DNA of 64,000 nt, taken from contig JACOUT010000003.1 of NCBI GenBank assembly GCA_016177705.1, forward strand, positions 496,001-560,000, in the 5' to 3' direction. Shown here piece by piece: positions 1 through 8,131 of this stretch. A program made the position numbers and the translations under genes. Within the stretch, counting starts at the first letter, position 1. Each line of letters begins with the position of its first letter. Origin of the DNA: Deltaproteobacteria bacterium (GTDB taxonomy: Bacteria; Myxococcota; UBA727; VGSZ01). The notes beneath the pieces are model-generated. The model worked only from the letters and a program-made list of their open reading frames with translations. It searched no databases and was not told the origin of the DNA.

Positions 1-440
1 ACCGGCTGCAGGGCGTCCTCCACGCCCAGGCGCGACAGCACCTCCTCGACGCGGTGCTCGACGTCGAAACCGCCGAGGTCGTCGATGCGCGCCAACAGCT
101 CGACGACTCGTGGGTCGTCGGGCGCGCGCTCGGCGAGCGCCGCATGCTCGGCGATGAGCGCGCTCACCAGGCCGAGCGCGGCGCGCGCGGTCTCGCCCAC
201 GGTGCTGGTCAGATCGAGCTGTGGCGTCTGCGCCAGCAGGCCGAGCGCCTGGCCGCGGCCGCGCTCGACCAGGCCGGCGTCGGGCGGCAAGGAACCGGCG
301 AGCATGGCGAGCAAGGTCGACTTGCCGGTGCCGTTCCTGCCCACCAGCGCCACCCGCTCGCCGTCATCGACGGTGAGCGAGGCACCGTCGAGCAGGCGGC
401 GGTCGGCGAAGGCGAAGCTCAGGTCGCGGGCGGCGAGCAT
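1..440 (-). CDS. ABC-F family ATPase, N-terminal part (cut by window edge)
   Basis: The first 146 residues are present and the frame stays open to the window edge. ABC-F proteins have two ABC ATPase domains and no membrane domain; known members act on ribosomes. A Walker A motif, GRNGTGKST, lies at residues 34-42, and a Q-loop-like LLAQTPQLD follows about 30 residues later. No membrane segment precedes the ATPase, which favours ABC-F over a transporter subunit, but the second ABC domain lies outside the window. The ATG at 440 has no Shine-Dalgarno sequence. A TATGGT hexamer sits 8 nt upstream of it. Which ABC-F subgroup it belongs to cannot be told from this part. Confidence 0.8.
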   Translation of the reverse strand, partial: MLAARDLSFAFADRRLLDGASLTVDDGERVALVGRNGTGKSTLLAMLAGSLPPDAGLVERGRGQALGLLAQTPQLDLTSTVGETARAALGLVSALIAEHAALAERAPDDPRVVELLARIDDLGGFDVEHRVEEVLSRLGVEDALQP

Positions 441-448
441 CGGGGCGC

Positions 449-454
449 ACCATA
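449..454 (-). promoter_or_regulatory. -10-like TATGGT, 8 nt before the ABC-F start codon
   Basis: The hexamer fits TANNNT and leaves 8 nt before the ATG at 440, so transcription would begin at or within a base or two of the start codon. No -35 element or ribosome binding site is evident. It is one of a recurrent set in this window. Confidence 0.4.
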
Positions 455-495
455 CAGCGGCCGACGCGCGCGTCGAGCGTTGGGGGCGCGCGCCG

Positions 496-1701
496 TCACA
501 GCTCGCCGCCCACCTCGAAGGAGAGACGCACGTGCTGCATCTCGCCCGCGTACGGCGGGTAGCGGAACACGGCGAAGGCCTCGCGCAGGCAGCCGTCGTA
601 GCTGGTGGTGCGCAGCCGCTGTGGCCGCAGGTCGTAGCTCGGCACGCGGCCGTCGTTGGCGACGGCCCACTCGAGCTCCACCACCGTCTGCGTGATCGGC
701 ACCTTGGCCTTGACGGCGTCGCGGATGCACCGCTGCAACAGCGTGTCGTAGTCGGCCAGCACCTCGGCGTTGATCTCGGGATCGAAGGCGCCGAGCGGCT
801 CCTTCGAGAAGTCGTAGTGCAGCGTGTCGCCGAAGGTGCGCTGCTCGGCGGTGCCGCAGACGATGCCCTGCGCGCGCGCCCGTCGACACAGCTCGAGCGA
901 GGCCTTGCTCTTCAGGTAGCGCGACGCGGTCTGGTGCGACGCGGGCTTGCGCGGATCGACGACCACCTCGCGATCGGCGCCGAGGCTGGCGAGCGACGCG
1001 CCCGCGAGGTCGCCCTGCGCCTCGAGCAGGCGCGCGCGCACCCGCAGCGCGTCGCGACGAACGGCCGCGCCATCGCGCCCCTTGAGGTTCGCGATGGCGA
1101 GCGCGAGGTCGGCGGTAGCACCCACGACGTCGACCGGGCCACCCGGCGGCGCCGAGGTCGCGCGCAGGCGGGCCAGCAGCGCACGCGCGACGGCGAGCTG
1201 GCGTTGGTCCGAGAGCGCTTCCCACGCCCCGAGCGCGTCGCTGACGTCGAGCTTGTGCGCCTCCTCGGCGGCGCTGAGCGGCGGCGGCGACGGCATGCGC
1301 TCACGGGCGGCCACCAGCTTGACCAGGCGAAGGAGCGCGTCATCGCCCTTGCTGACGGCGAGCACGTGCTGTTTGCGGGCGTGTTCGCCGACAGCGGCGA
1401 AGGCGGCCGCCGCGGCATGCAGCGCGCGCGTGCGCGCGGCGCGCGCCTCGGCCACGCCGTGCAGCCGCGCCTCGACGACGAACGCCAGGCCCCGCTTGGG
1501 CTTGTGCTTGCGCGCCTCGCGCGCGGCGCGCAGGCGGTCGACGAGCCCAGGGCGATCGCTGTCGGCGAAGCGCAAGAGCGCGGTCGCGCGCCGCGCGGCG
1601 TCGGTCGGCAGCGCGCCCTGCAGCTCCGCCCAGCTCTCGACCTCGTCGAGCGAGGCCGCGGGCGCGGCGAGCGACAGCACGAGCGCGAGCGCGACGCTCA
1701 T
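496..1701 (-). CDS. Exported protein with AgmX/PglI-like C-terminus
   Basis: A 401-residue protein with an N-terminal signal peptide (hydrophobic residues 2-17). The central region is Ala/Arg-rich and probably helical. The last 80 residues contain two Cys, in LLQRCIRDA and YDGCLREAF, followed by a FRYPPY segment and a beta-strand ending. That layout resembles the TonB-like C-terminal domain called AgmX/PglI in myxobacterial envelope and gliding-related proteins. The family assignment is by pattern only. It lies directly downstream of the SRP RNA gene. A TACTCT hexamer lies 8 nt before the ATG, so it may be transcribed separately as a leaderless mRNA. The precise function is unknown. Confidence 0.7.
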   Translation of the reverse strand: MSVALALVLSLAAPAASLDEVESWAELQGALPTDAARRATALLRFADSDRPGLVDRLRAAREARKHKPKRGLAFVVEARLHGVAEARAARTRALHAAAAAFAAVGEHARKQHVLAVSKGDDALLRLVKLVAARERMPSPPPLSAAEEAHKLDVSDALGAWEALSDQRQLAVARALLARLRATSAPPGGPVDVVGATADLALAIANLKGRDGAAVRRDALRVRARLLEAQGDLAGASLASLGADREVVVDPRKPASHQTASRYLKSKASLELCRRARAQGIVCGTAEQRTFGDTLHYDFSKEPLGAFDPEINAEVLADYDTLLQRCIRDAVKAKVPITQTVVELEWAVANDGRVPSYDLRPQRLRTTSYDGCLREAFAVFRYPPYAGEMQHVRLSFEVGGEL

Positions 1702-1709
1702 GGACGCAA

Positions 1710-1715
1710 AGAGTA
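1710..1715 (-). promoter_or_regulatory. -10-like TACTCT, 8 nt before the 401-aa gene
   Basis: A TANNNT hexamer lies in the 23-bp gap between the SRP RNA and the ATG at 1701. The spacing predicts a transcript starting at or next to the start codon. No Shine-Dalgarno sequence is visible. Confidence 0.4.
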
Positions 1716-1724
1716 GAAGAAAGT

Positions 1725-1806
1725 GCCGCTGCGCACATCGCAGGGGACCCTACCGTTGCTCCCTTCCGGGCCTGGCGGGGTTCGGGCGTTGCGATTGCGC
1801 AGCAGC
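1725..1806 (-). ncRNA. ffs: Signal recognition particle RNA, small bacterial (4.5S) type
   Basis: The reverse strand carries the conserved SRP domain IV: an internal loop CAGG, a GGAA tetraloop in CCGGAAGG, then GAGCAACGGTAGG. The ends pair: GCTGCTGCGCA at 1796-1806 with TGCGCAGCGGC at 1725-1735 (one G-U). ATCGCA pairs with TGCGAT just inside. The result is a single hairpin of about 82 nt, as in small bacterial SRP RNAs that lack the Alu domain. The RNA binds Ffh to target membrane and secreted proteins. Mature ends may differ by several bases. Confidence 0.93.
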
Positions 1807-1812
1807 GCGCTT

Positions 1813-1841
1813 GGCTTAGCGGCTCGCCCTCGGCCTTTCAA
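1813..1841 (-). promoter_or_regulatory. Likely SRP RNA promoter
   Basis: On the reverse strand TTGAAA (1836-1841) is a good -35. A 17-bp spacer leads to TAAGCC (1813-1818), a weak -10. The predicted start is 1806, exactly the 5' base of the RNA inferred independently from helix pairing. It overlaps the start region of the divergent gene at 1862. Confidence 0.5.
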
Positions 1842-1848
1842 CCCTCGC

Positions 1849-1854
1849 TATACT
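1849..1854 (+). promoter_or_regulatory. -10 element TATACT, 7 nt before the ATG at 1862
   Basis: TATACT differs from consensus TATAAT at one base. Only 7 nt (CGGCCCG) separate it from the ATG, so the mRNA should be leaderless. No ribosome binding site is present. Confidence 0.55.
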
Positions 1855-1861
1855 CGGCCCG

Positions 1862-2407
1862 ATGGACGCCTTCGCCTTCCTGCGTCGCCGCACCTTCCTG
1901 AAGCTCGGCGTCGCGGGGCTGGCGGGGCTCGGCGTCGCCGGCGGTGGCCTGGTGGCGCTGCGCGGCAGCGCGCTGGCGGTGGGCGGCCTCGGCGTGCTCG
2001 ACGCGCACCGCTTCCGCACGCTGTTGGCCATCGCCGAGGCGCAGCTCCCCGTCGAGGGCGCGGGCGCGGGGGCGGTGTGCGATCGCCTGGCGCGCCTGTT
2101 TGACGGCTTCTTGCAGGGCGAGCACGAGGAGAACGTCGGCGATCTCAAGACCGCGCTGTTGCTGGTCGAGTACGGGCCCGTGATCTTCGAGCGGCGCCTG
2201 ACCACCTTCTCGAACCTCGTGCCGGACCAGCGCCGGCGGCACTGGCGCGGCTGGATGGAGAGCGAGCTCGCGGTGCGCCGCCAGGTCTCGCTCGCCTTTC
2301 GCAAATTCTTCCACGCCGTGTTCTTCGACGACCCGGCGGTGTGGCCACAGATCGGCTACCCCGGCCCCTCGCTGTGGGGCATGCCGAAAGAAGGAGCGAC
2401 GCCGTGA
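1862..2407 (+). CDS. Tat-exported small subunit of a GMC-type dehydrogenase
   Basis: The 181-residue protein opens with a twin-arginine signal: LRRRTFLKLG at residues 7-16, then a long Gly/Ala/Leu hydrophobic stretch to about residue 40. The mature part resembles the gluconate 2-dehydrogenase subunit 3 family, small partners of flavoprotein dehydrogenases. The next gene, a GMC oxidoreductase without its own signal, overlaps it by 4 nt (GTGA). This suggests the flavoprotein folds in the cytoplasm and is carried through the Tat channel by this subunit. The substrate is unknown. Assignment rests on the Tat motif, size and neighbour. Confidence 0.72.
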   Translation: MDAFAFLRRRTFLKLGVAGLAGLGVAGGGLVALRGSALAVGGLGVLDAHRFRTLLAIAEAQLPVEGAGAGAVCDRLARLFDGFLQGEHEENVGDLKTALLLVEYGPVIFERRLTTFSNLVPDQRRRHWRGWMESELAVRRQVSLAFRKFFHAVFFDDPAVWPQIGYPGPSLWGMPKEGATP

Positions 2408-3933
2408 GCGCGGGCGCCATCCTCGACCTCTCGCAGGACCCGCGCCAAAGCGATCGCACCGTCGACGTGCTGGTCATCGGCTCGGGCTGCGCGGGCGCCA
2501 CCGCCGCCCGCGCGCTCGCCCGCGCCGGCCGCGAGGTGCTGGTGCTCGAGGAGGGCGGCGACTTCACCGGCGAGAAGCTCACGCAGCGCGACGGCCGCAT
2601 GTACGACCAGCTCTACATGGACCGGAGCGGTCGCATGACCAGCGACTTGTCGATGTCGGTGCTGCAGGGGCGCGTGCTCGGCGGCAGCGCCGTCATCAAC
2701 GCCAGCGACGTGGTGCCGGTGTCGGACGAGCTGTTGCGCTTCTGGCAGAAGAAGTACGGCCTCACCGACTACGGCCCCGAGCAGCTCGAGCCCTATCGGC
2801 AACGCGCGCTCGCCGACCTGCGCTCCTCGCGCATCGGCGACGATCAGATCAACCGCGCCAATCGCCTTTTGATGGAGGGCGCCGCCAAGGTCGGCGCCAA
2901 GGGCGAGGTGATGCTCAACAACAGGGTGGGCTGCCGAGGGCTCGGCACCTGCCTGATCGGCTGTCCCATCGGCGCCAAGCAGAACCCGCGCTGGGTGGCC
3001 ATCCCCGAGGCCGTCGAGGCGGGCGCCACCTTCCTGTGCCGCGCTCGCGCCGTGCGCATCGAGGATGGCGGCGCCGAACTGAAGCGCGTCGCCGTGCGCG
3101 TGCTCGATGCGGACGGCTACCACGAGGTCGACGGCTTCACCGTCAAGGCGCGCGTGGTCATCCTGGCGGCGAACGCCATCGGCTCGACGCACCTGGCGCT
3201 GCGCTCGGGCCTCGGCAACGCGCACGTCGGCAGCAACCTGTCGCTGCAGCCGCAGCTCGGCGTAGTGGCGCGCTTCAAGGAGGAGGTCATCCCCTATCGC
3301 GGTATCCCGCAGGCCTTCGCCGTCACCGAGGGCGAGCGCTTCGACGACGAGCGTGGCCTGTGGGGCTATCGCATCGAGGCCATCATGGGCACGCCCGGCA
3401 TCATCTCGGCGCTGCTGCCGCGCGTCGGCCCCGACGTCATGACCGCCATGGCCGCGTACAACCGCATCGCCGCCAGCCTGGTGCTGGTGCCCGACGAGCC
3501 CTCGGGCACGGTCGGCGTCACCAAGGGCGGGCGCGTGCGCATCGACTACCAGCACAAGGACAACCACAAGGAGCGGCTGCGCGAGGGCGCCAAGCTGGCG
3601 GCGCGCTGCTACCTCGCCGCCGGCGCGTACGAGGTCGAGATCCCGACCAACCACCCGGTGTACGTGCGTAGCGAGCGCGACCTGGCGATGATCGACGCCA
3701 TCCCCTTCGACCCCTGCTCTGCGCCCTTGATGTCGGCGCACCAGCAGGGCGGCTTGCGTATGGCGGCGTCCGAGAAGGACGGCGCGTGCGCGCCCAACGG
3801 GCTCCTGTACGGCACGCGCGACGTCTATTGCTTTGACTCGGGGCTCTATCCCTCCTCCTCGTCGTCGCACACGCAGGCGCCCATCCTCTCGACCGCGCAC
3901 TACCTGGTGGAGCGGCTGCTCGCCAAGTCCTGA
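2404..3933 (+). CDS. GMC-family FAD oxidoreductase
   Basis: A 509-residue flavoprotein. The FAD-binding motif VIGSGCAGATAARALARAG lies at residues 24-42. A Cys-rich segment, CRGLGTCLIGCPIGAK, follows near residue 180 as in the membrane-associated alcohol/long-chain alcohol oxidase branch of GMC enzymes. The C-terminus (FDSGLYPSSSSSHTQAP) is the usual substrate/flavin-binding end with a His. The GTG at 2404 was chosen because it overlaps the stop of the Tat-signal subunit as GTGA; a longer reading from 2341 would run through that gene. It probably oxidises an alcohol group. The next gene, 51 bp downstream, is a lipid-type multidomain enzyme, so a fatty alcohol or lipid substrate is possible but unproven. 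Confidence 0.87.
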   Translation: MSAGAILDLSQDPRQSDRTVDVLVIGSGCAGATAARALARAGREVLVLEEGGDFTGEKLTQRDGRMYDQLYMDRSGRMTSDLSMSVLQGRVLGGSAVINASDVVPVSDELLRFWQKKYGLTDYGPEQLEPYRQRALADLRSSRIGDDQINRANRLLMEGAAKVGAKGEVMLNNRVGCRGLGTCLIGCPIGAKQNPRWVAIPEAVEAGATFLCRARAVRIEDGGAELKRVAVRVLDADGYHEVDGFTVKARVVILAANAIGSTHLALRSGLGNAHVGSNLSLQPQLGVVARFKEEVIPYRGIPQAFAVTEGERFDDERGLWGYRIEAIMGTPGIISALLPRVGPDVMTAMAAYNRIAASLVLVPDEPSGTVGVTKGGRVRIDYQHKDNHKERLREGAKLAARCYLAAGAYEVEIPTNHPVYVRSERDLAMIDAIPFDPCSAPLMSAHQQGGLRMAASEKDGACAPNGLLYGTRDVYCFDSGLYPSSSSSHTQAPILSTAHYLVERLLAKS

Positions 3934-3984
3934 GCGCGCGGCCCCCTTGCGGCGCCGCGCGCAGTCGAGCAAGCACGTGCTGCG

Positions 3985-6900
3985 ATGTCCGCCGTCGACG
4001 ACGAGCTGCCGCGCGCCTTCGTGCGCGGCCTGCACAGCCCCCTCGGAGCAGCCTTGGCGCGCGCGCTCGACGGCAGCGTGCGCTGCGTCGACGGTCCGGT
4101 GCGCGCCAGCGTCATCGTCGAGCTGCGCCCGCTCTTGTCCGACAGCCGCCGCGCCGATCACGCGCTGCTACACGACGTCGAGAGCGCGCGCGACTCGGCG
4201 CGCCAGGCCAAGAGCGCCGACGTGCCGCTCGTGCTCGCCAGCCGACTTTCTGCCATCGGCTCACGCAAGGGTCTGATCGCCGAAGAAGAGCCGGCGCGCT
4301 CGCTTTTTGGCGGCAGCGAGCTGCGCGGCGCCGAGCTCGACGTCGCCGGTGAGATCCGAGCGCTCGAGAGCGCCGCCCGCTACGCCAAGGACGAAGCTGG
4401 CTTCGCCGATCGACGCTCGCGCATCGCCGGCGAGGTCAAGGCGCACCTGCGCGCGCTCGGCGGCGCCGCCTCGGGGCGCGCGCTCAGCCGCGCCGTCGAG
4501 CGCGCCCTCGACGACGAGGCGCAGGCAGGCTTGGAGCGCGCCCTGGTCGAGCGCGCCGCCGGCTGGCGCTTTTCCACCGCCAGCACCTTCGCGCTGCGCG
4601 GCTACACCTCGGCGCTCGCCGAGCTGGTCGCCATCGGCAGCGGCGCGCGCGTCGTGTGCGCGCGCCTGCCCGACCTGCTCGACGTCCCGGGCGGCGCGCT
4701 CGCGCACGTCGACGAACGGGTGCGCGCCGGTGCGGTGCGCCTGCCGCTCGCCGGTCGCCTGGAGGCGCTGCCCCTCACCACCGTGGCCGAGGCGCTCGCC
4801 GTGGGGGTGCGGGGCGCGCTCGCGGGCGCCAGCGCGCCCGTGATCCACCTCGCCAGCTCGGACAAGGCGCCGCTCTTGGCTCCCCGCCTGCTCGACCTCT
4901 ACGACCTGCACCTGCGCCGCATGCGCCAGACCGATGACGACGACGCGCCGCGCGCCACCGCGCTGTTGGCGGTCGATCGCCACGCGCCGCGCCCGCCGCT
5001 CGTCGAGGAGGGGCTGCGCGCCGCCGGACGCGCGCTCTCGCTGCTCGGCGCGTTCGCCCCCAAGGCCAAGCTGCCGGCGCCGGTGGTCGCGCTCGCCGGC
5101 GAGGCCACGGCCGCGCTCAGCGCGCTCAGCGTCACCAACGCGGCCGACCTCGCCACCGCCAGGGTCGCGCCCTTCTTCGACGACGAGGTGCGCTTCTCGC
5201 AGCGCCAACTGCGCGCCTGCGCGCTGCGCGCCGGCGTGCAGGGCTTCGTGCCGCCCGCCGAGCGCCTCGACTGGCGCACCACGCTGCTCGAGCGCGCCCT
5301 GCCCACGCTCGACGAGGCGCGCCGCGCGCGCGCCGCCGCCGAGCGCTCCGCTCCCTTGCCCGCCTGGGACAGCCTCGGGCACCTCCTGGTCGAGGCGGCC
5401 GAGCGCTTTGGATCGAGCGCGGCGCTCTCTCGCTTCGACGGGGAAGAAATCGTCGATGTCAGCTACCGCGAGCTGTTGGCGCGCGCGCGCGCGGTGGCGC
5501 TGCGGCTGCAGCAGGCGGGGGTGCAGCCGGGCGACCGCGTCATCCTCGCGGGCGCGAACCACCCGGCGTGGGGCATCTGCGCCTTCGGCGCGCTGCTGGC
5601 GGGCGCGACGCTGGTGCCGCTCGATCCGGCGCTCGACGACGACGCGGTGCGAAACGTCGTGCGCAAGGCGCGGCCCTTCTTGTGCCTGGTCGACAAGGGT
5701 CAGCGCGACAAGTGGGGCGCGGCCCTGCCCGAGCCGGTGCTCGACCTGCAGCTCACCTCGACCGAGGGCCCGGGGCTCGCCGAGGACGCGCCCCTGCCCG
5801 CCAGCGACGACGTCGCGAGCATCCTGTTCACCTCGGGCACGACCGGTGAGCCCAAGGGCGTGATGCTGACGCACGGCAACTTCTGCGCGCTGCTCGCGTC
5901 GCTGCAGAGCATCTTCCCGACGGGCGCCAGCGACCGCATGTTGTCGGTGCTGCCGCTGCACCACACCTTCGAATTCTCCTGCGGCCTGCTGATGCCGCTC
6001 GCCTCGGGCGCGCGCATCTTCACGCCCGAGGCGCTCACCGGCGAGAAGGTGCTGTTCTCGCTCAAGGCGGGCAAGATCACGGCGCTGGTCGGCGTGCCGG
6101 CGCTCTGGCAGCTCCTCGAGCGGCGCATAGCCAAGCAAGCGGCCGAGCGCGGCGAGACCATCAAGAGCGTGCTCGACGCCCTCTTGGCCGCCAACCGCGC
6201 CTTCGGCAAGGCGACGGGCCTGTCGTTCGGCAAGCTGTTGCTCAAGCCCATCCACGACCAGCTCGGCGGGCACCTGCGCGTGCTCATCTCGGGCGGCTCG
6301 GCCTTGCCCCCCGGCGTGCACGACATGTTCCAAGGGTTGGGCCTGCCGCTCGCCGAGGGCTACGGCCTGACCGAGAGCGCGCCCGTGCTGACCATCGCCG
6401 AGGGCAAGATGGGCGCGCCCGCGGGCACGGTGGGCAAGCCCATCCCCGGCGTCGAGCTGCGCATCGTCGAGCCCGACCCGACCACTGGCATCGGCGAGGT
6501 GTGGGCCAAAGCGCCGAACGTGATGAAGGGTTACTTCGAGGACGAGGCGCAGACGCGCTCGGTGCTCGAGGACGGCTGGCTCAAGACCGGCGACCTCGGC
6601 AAGATCGACGACACCGGCCGGCTGCGCCTGGTGGGCCGGAGCAAGGACGTCGTCGTCACCGCCAGCGGCGAGAACGTCTACCTCGACGACGTCGAGAAGA
6701 AGCTCGAGCCGCTCATCCTCGACGGCGATCCCGCCCCGCTCGTGGAGCTGACCTTGCTCGGCCTGCCCGACCCGAAGGGCGGCGAGCGGCTCGCGCTCGC
6801 CTACGTCGCCACGGCGGTGCCCGGTGAGGGCGCCGACGCCGGCCGCGCCGCCGCGCACAGTGCCGCCCAGAAGGCGGTGCAGGCGCAGGTGCAGAAGCTG

Positions 6901-8127
6901 CCGGCCTTCGCGCGGCCGTCGATCATCGAGCGCGTCGACGGCCCGCTGCCCCGCACCTCGACCCGCAAGGTCAAGCGCAAGGACGTGCGCAGGCTGCTCG
7001 AGGAGCTGCTCGCCAAGAAGGCCGAGGAGCTGGCACCGGTGAGCGAGACGCCGCTGTCCGCCGTGCGCGCCGCCGTCGCGCTGGTCGCCGGCGTCGACGT
7101 CAAGAAGCTCTCGGGCGCCACGCGCCTGCCGCAAGACCTCGGCTTCGACTCGCTCATGTGGGTGGAGCTCGGCGCCGCGCTCGAGCCCTTGTGCGGCAAG
7201 CTCGACCCCGAGCTGTTGGTCGCCAAGGAGTCGATCGCCGAGCTCGAGAACCTGGTGCGCGAGGCCGCGCAGCGCGCCGCCGGCGCGCCGCTCGCAAACG
7301 CCGGTGCCGAGGAGCCGCTCGGCGAGCGCCCCACCTTGCCGCGCGCCGCGCGCGTGTTGGAGCGCGAGCTGGTCGAGCTGGCGTTGCCGCTGTTCAAGCC
7401 CAGCGGTCGGCGCGCCATCTCGTTCGCGCAGCGCGAGATGTTCCGCTCGGTCTTTCACGCCACCGTGAGCGGGCGCGCCTTCATCCCGCACAACCGCGCC
7501 AGCATCGTGGTGGCGAACCACACGAGCCACCTCGACACCGGGCTCGTCAAGTTCGCGCTCGGCAGCTACGGCGAGGAGCTGCGCCCGCTCGCCGCCAAGG
7601 ACTACTTCTTCGAGGGCAACAAGGCCAAGGTCGCCTTCTTCGAGCACTTCACCAACCTGGTGCCCATCGACCGCGAGACCGGCTCGGGCCTCGCCTTCGA
7701 GCAGGCGCGCGCCGTGCTCGAGCGCGGCCACACCGCGCTCATCTTCCCCGAGGGCACGCGCCGCGAAGACGGGACCATCGGCGCCTTCAAGCCGCTGGTG
7801 GCGCGCCTGTCGCTCGCCACCGGCGTCGACGTGCTGCCCATCTGGATGAAGGGCAACTACCAGGCGCTGCCGCGCGGCACGCTGGTGCCGAACCTCAAGG
7901 CGCGCGAGCTCGAGGCCCACATCGGCCCGCCCCTGCCCGCCGTCGAGCTGCGCCGCCTGGTGGCGCACCTGCCCCCCGTGCAGCAGGCGCGCACCGCCAC
8001 CGACCTGATCAAGCGCGCCATCGTCGCGCTCGCCGAGGGCCGCATGCTCGATCTTTCGCGCGTGCGCTCGCTCGAACAGCTCGAGCGCGGCGTCGTCGAG
8101 CAGCCGCGCGATCAGGCGCGCGCCTGA
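3985..8127 (+). CDS. Four-domain lipid enzyme: SDR-like, acyl-AMP ligase, ACP, PlsC acyltransferase
   Basis: A 1380-residue protein. Residues about 1-430 look like a divergent NAD(P)-binding dehydrogenase/acyl reductase fold; GYTSALAE near 206 sits where the YxxxK helix of such enzymes lies, but the Lys is missing. Residues about 460-1000 are an acyl-AMP ligase, with the P-loop FTSGTTGEPKG (around 615-625), YGLTESAP, and TGDLGKIDDTGRLRLVGRSK. An acyl carrier domain carries the phosphopantetheine Ser in GFDSL (Ser1056). A PlsC-type acyltransferase follows, with HX4D at His1179-Asp1184 and FPEGTRR from 1254. The layout suggests activating a free fatty acid, loading it on its own carrier and transferring it to a glycerolipid. 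It resembles ElbD, the multifunctional ether-lipid enzyme of Myxococcus xanthus, as I recall that protein; the link is unverified. Confidence 0.88.
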   Translation: MSAVDDELPRAFVRGLHSPLGAALARALDGSVRCVDGPVRASVIVELRPLLSDSRRADHALLHDVESARDSARQAKSADVPLVLASRLSAIGSRKGLIAEEEPARSLFGGSELRGAELDVAGEIRALESAARYAKDEAGFADRRSRIAGEVKAHLRALGGAASGRALSRAVERALDDEAQAGLERALVERAAGWRFSTASTFALRGYTSALAELVAIGSGARVVCARLPDLLDVPGGALAHVDERVRAGAVRLPLAGRLEALPLTTVAEALAVGVRGALAGASAPVIHLASSDKAPLLAPRLLDLYDLHLRRMRQTDDDDAPRATALLAVDRHAPRPPLVEEGLRAAGRALSLLGAFAPKAKLPAPVVALAGEATAALSALSVTNAADLATARVAPFFDDEVRFSQRQLRACALRAGVQGFVPPAERLDWRTTLLERALPTLDEARRARAAAERSAPLPAWDSLGHLLVEAAERFGSSAALSRFDGEEIVDVSYRELLARARAVALRLQQAGVQPGDRVILAGANHPAWGICAFGALLAGATLVPLDPALDDDAVRNVVRKARPFLCLVDKGQRDKWGAALPEPVLDLQLTSTEGPGLAEDAPLPASDDVASILFTSGTTGEPKGVMLTHGNFCALLASLQSIFPTGASDRMLSVLPLHHTFEFSCGLLMPLASGARIFTPEALTGEKVLFSLKAGKITALVGVPALWQLLERRIAKQAAERGETIKSVLDALLAANRAFGKATGLSFGKLLLKPIHDQLGGHLRVLISGGSALPPGVHDMFQGLGLPLAEGYGLTESAPVLTIAEGKMGAPAGTVGKPIPGVELRIVEPDPTTGIGEVWAKAPNVMKGYFEDEAQTRSVLEDGWLKTGDLGKIDDTGRLRLVGRSKDVVVTASGENVYLDDVEKKLEPLILDGDPAPLVELTLLGLPDPKGGERLALAYVATAVPGEGADAGRAAAHSAAQKAVQAQVQKLPAFARPSIIERVDGPLPRTSTRKVKRKDVRRLLEELLAKKAEELAPVSETPLSAVRAAVALVAGVDVKKLSGATRLPQDLGFDSLMWVELGAALEPLCGKLDPELLVAKESIAELENLVREAAQRAAGAPLANAGAEEPLGERPTLPRAARVLERELVELALPLFKPSGRRAISFAQREMFRSVFHATVSGRAFIPHNRASIVVANHTSHLDTGLVKFALGSYGEELRPLAAKDYFFEGNKAKVAFFEHFTNLVPIDRETGSGLAFEQARAVLERGHTALIFPEGTRREDGTIGAFKPLVARLSLATGVDVLPIWMKGNYQALPRGTLVPNLKARELEAHIGPPLPAVELRRLVAHLPPVQQARTATDLIKRAIVALAEGRMLDLSRVRSLEQLERGVVEQPRDQARA

Positions 8128-8131
8128 GGGC

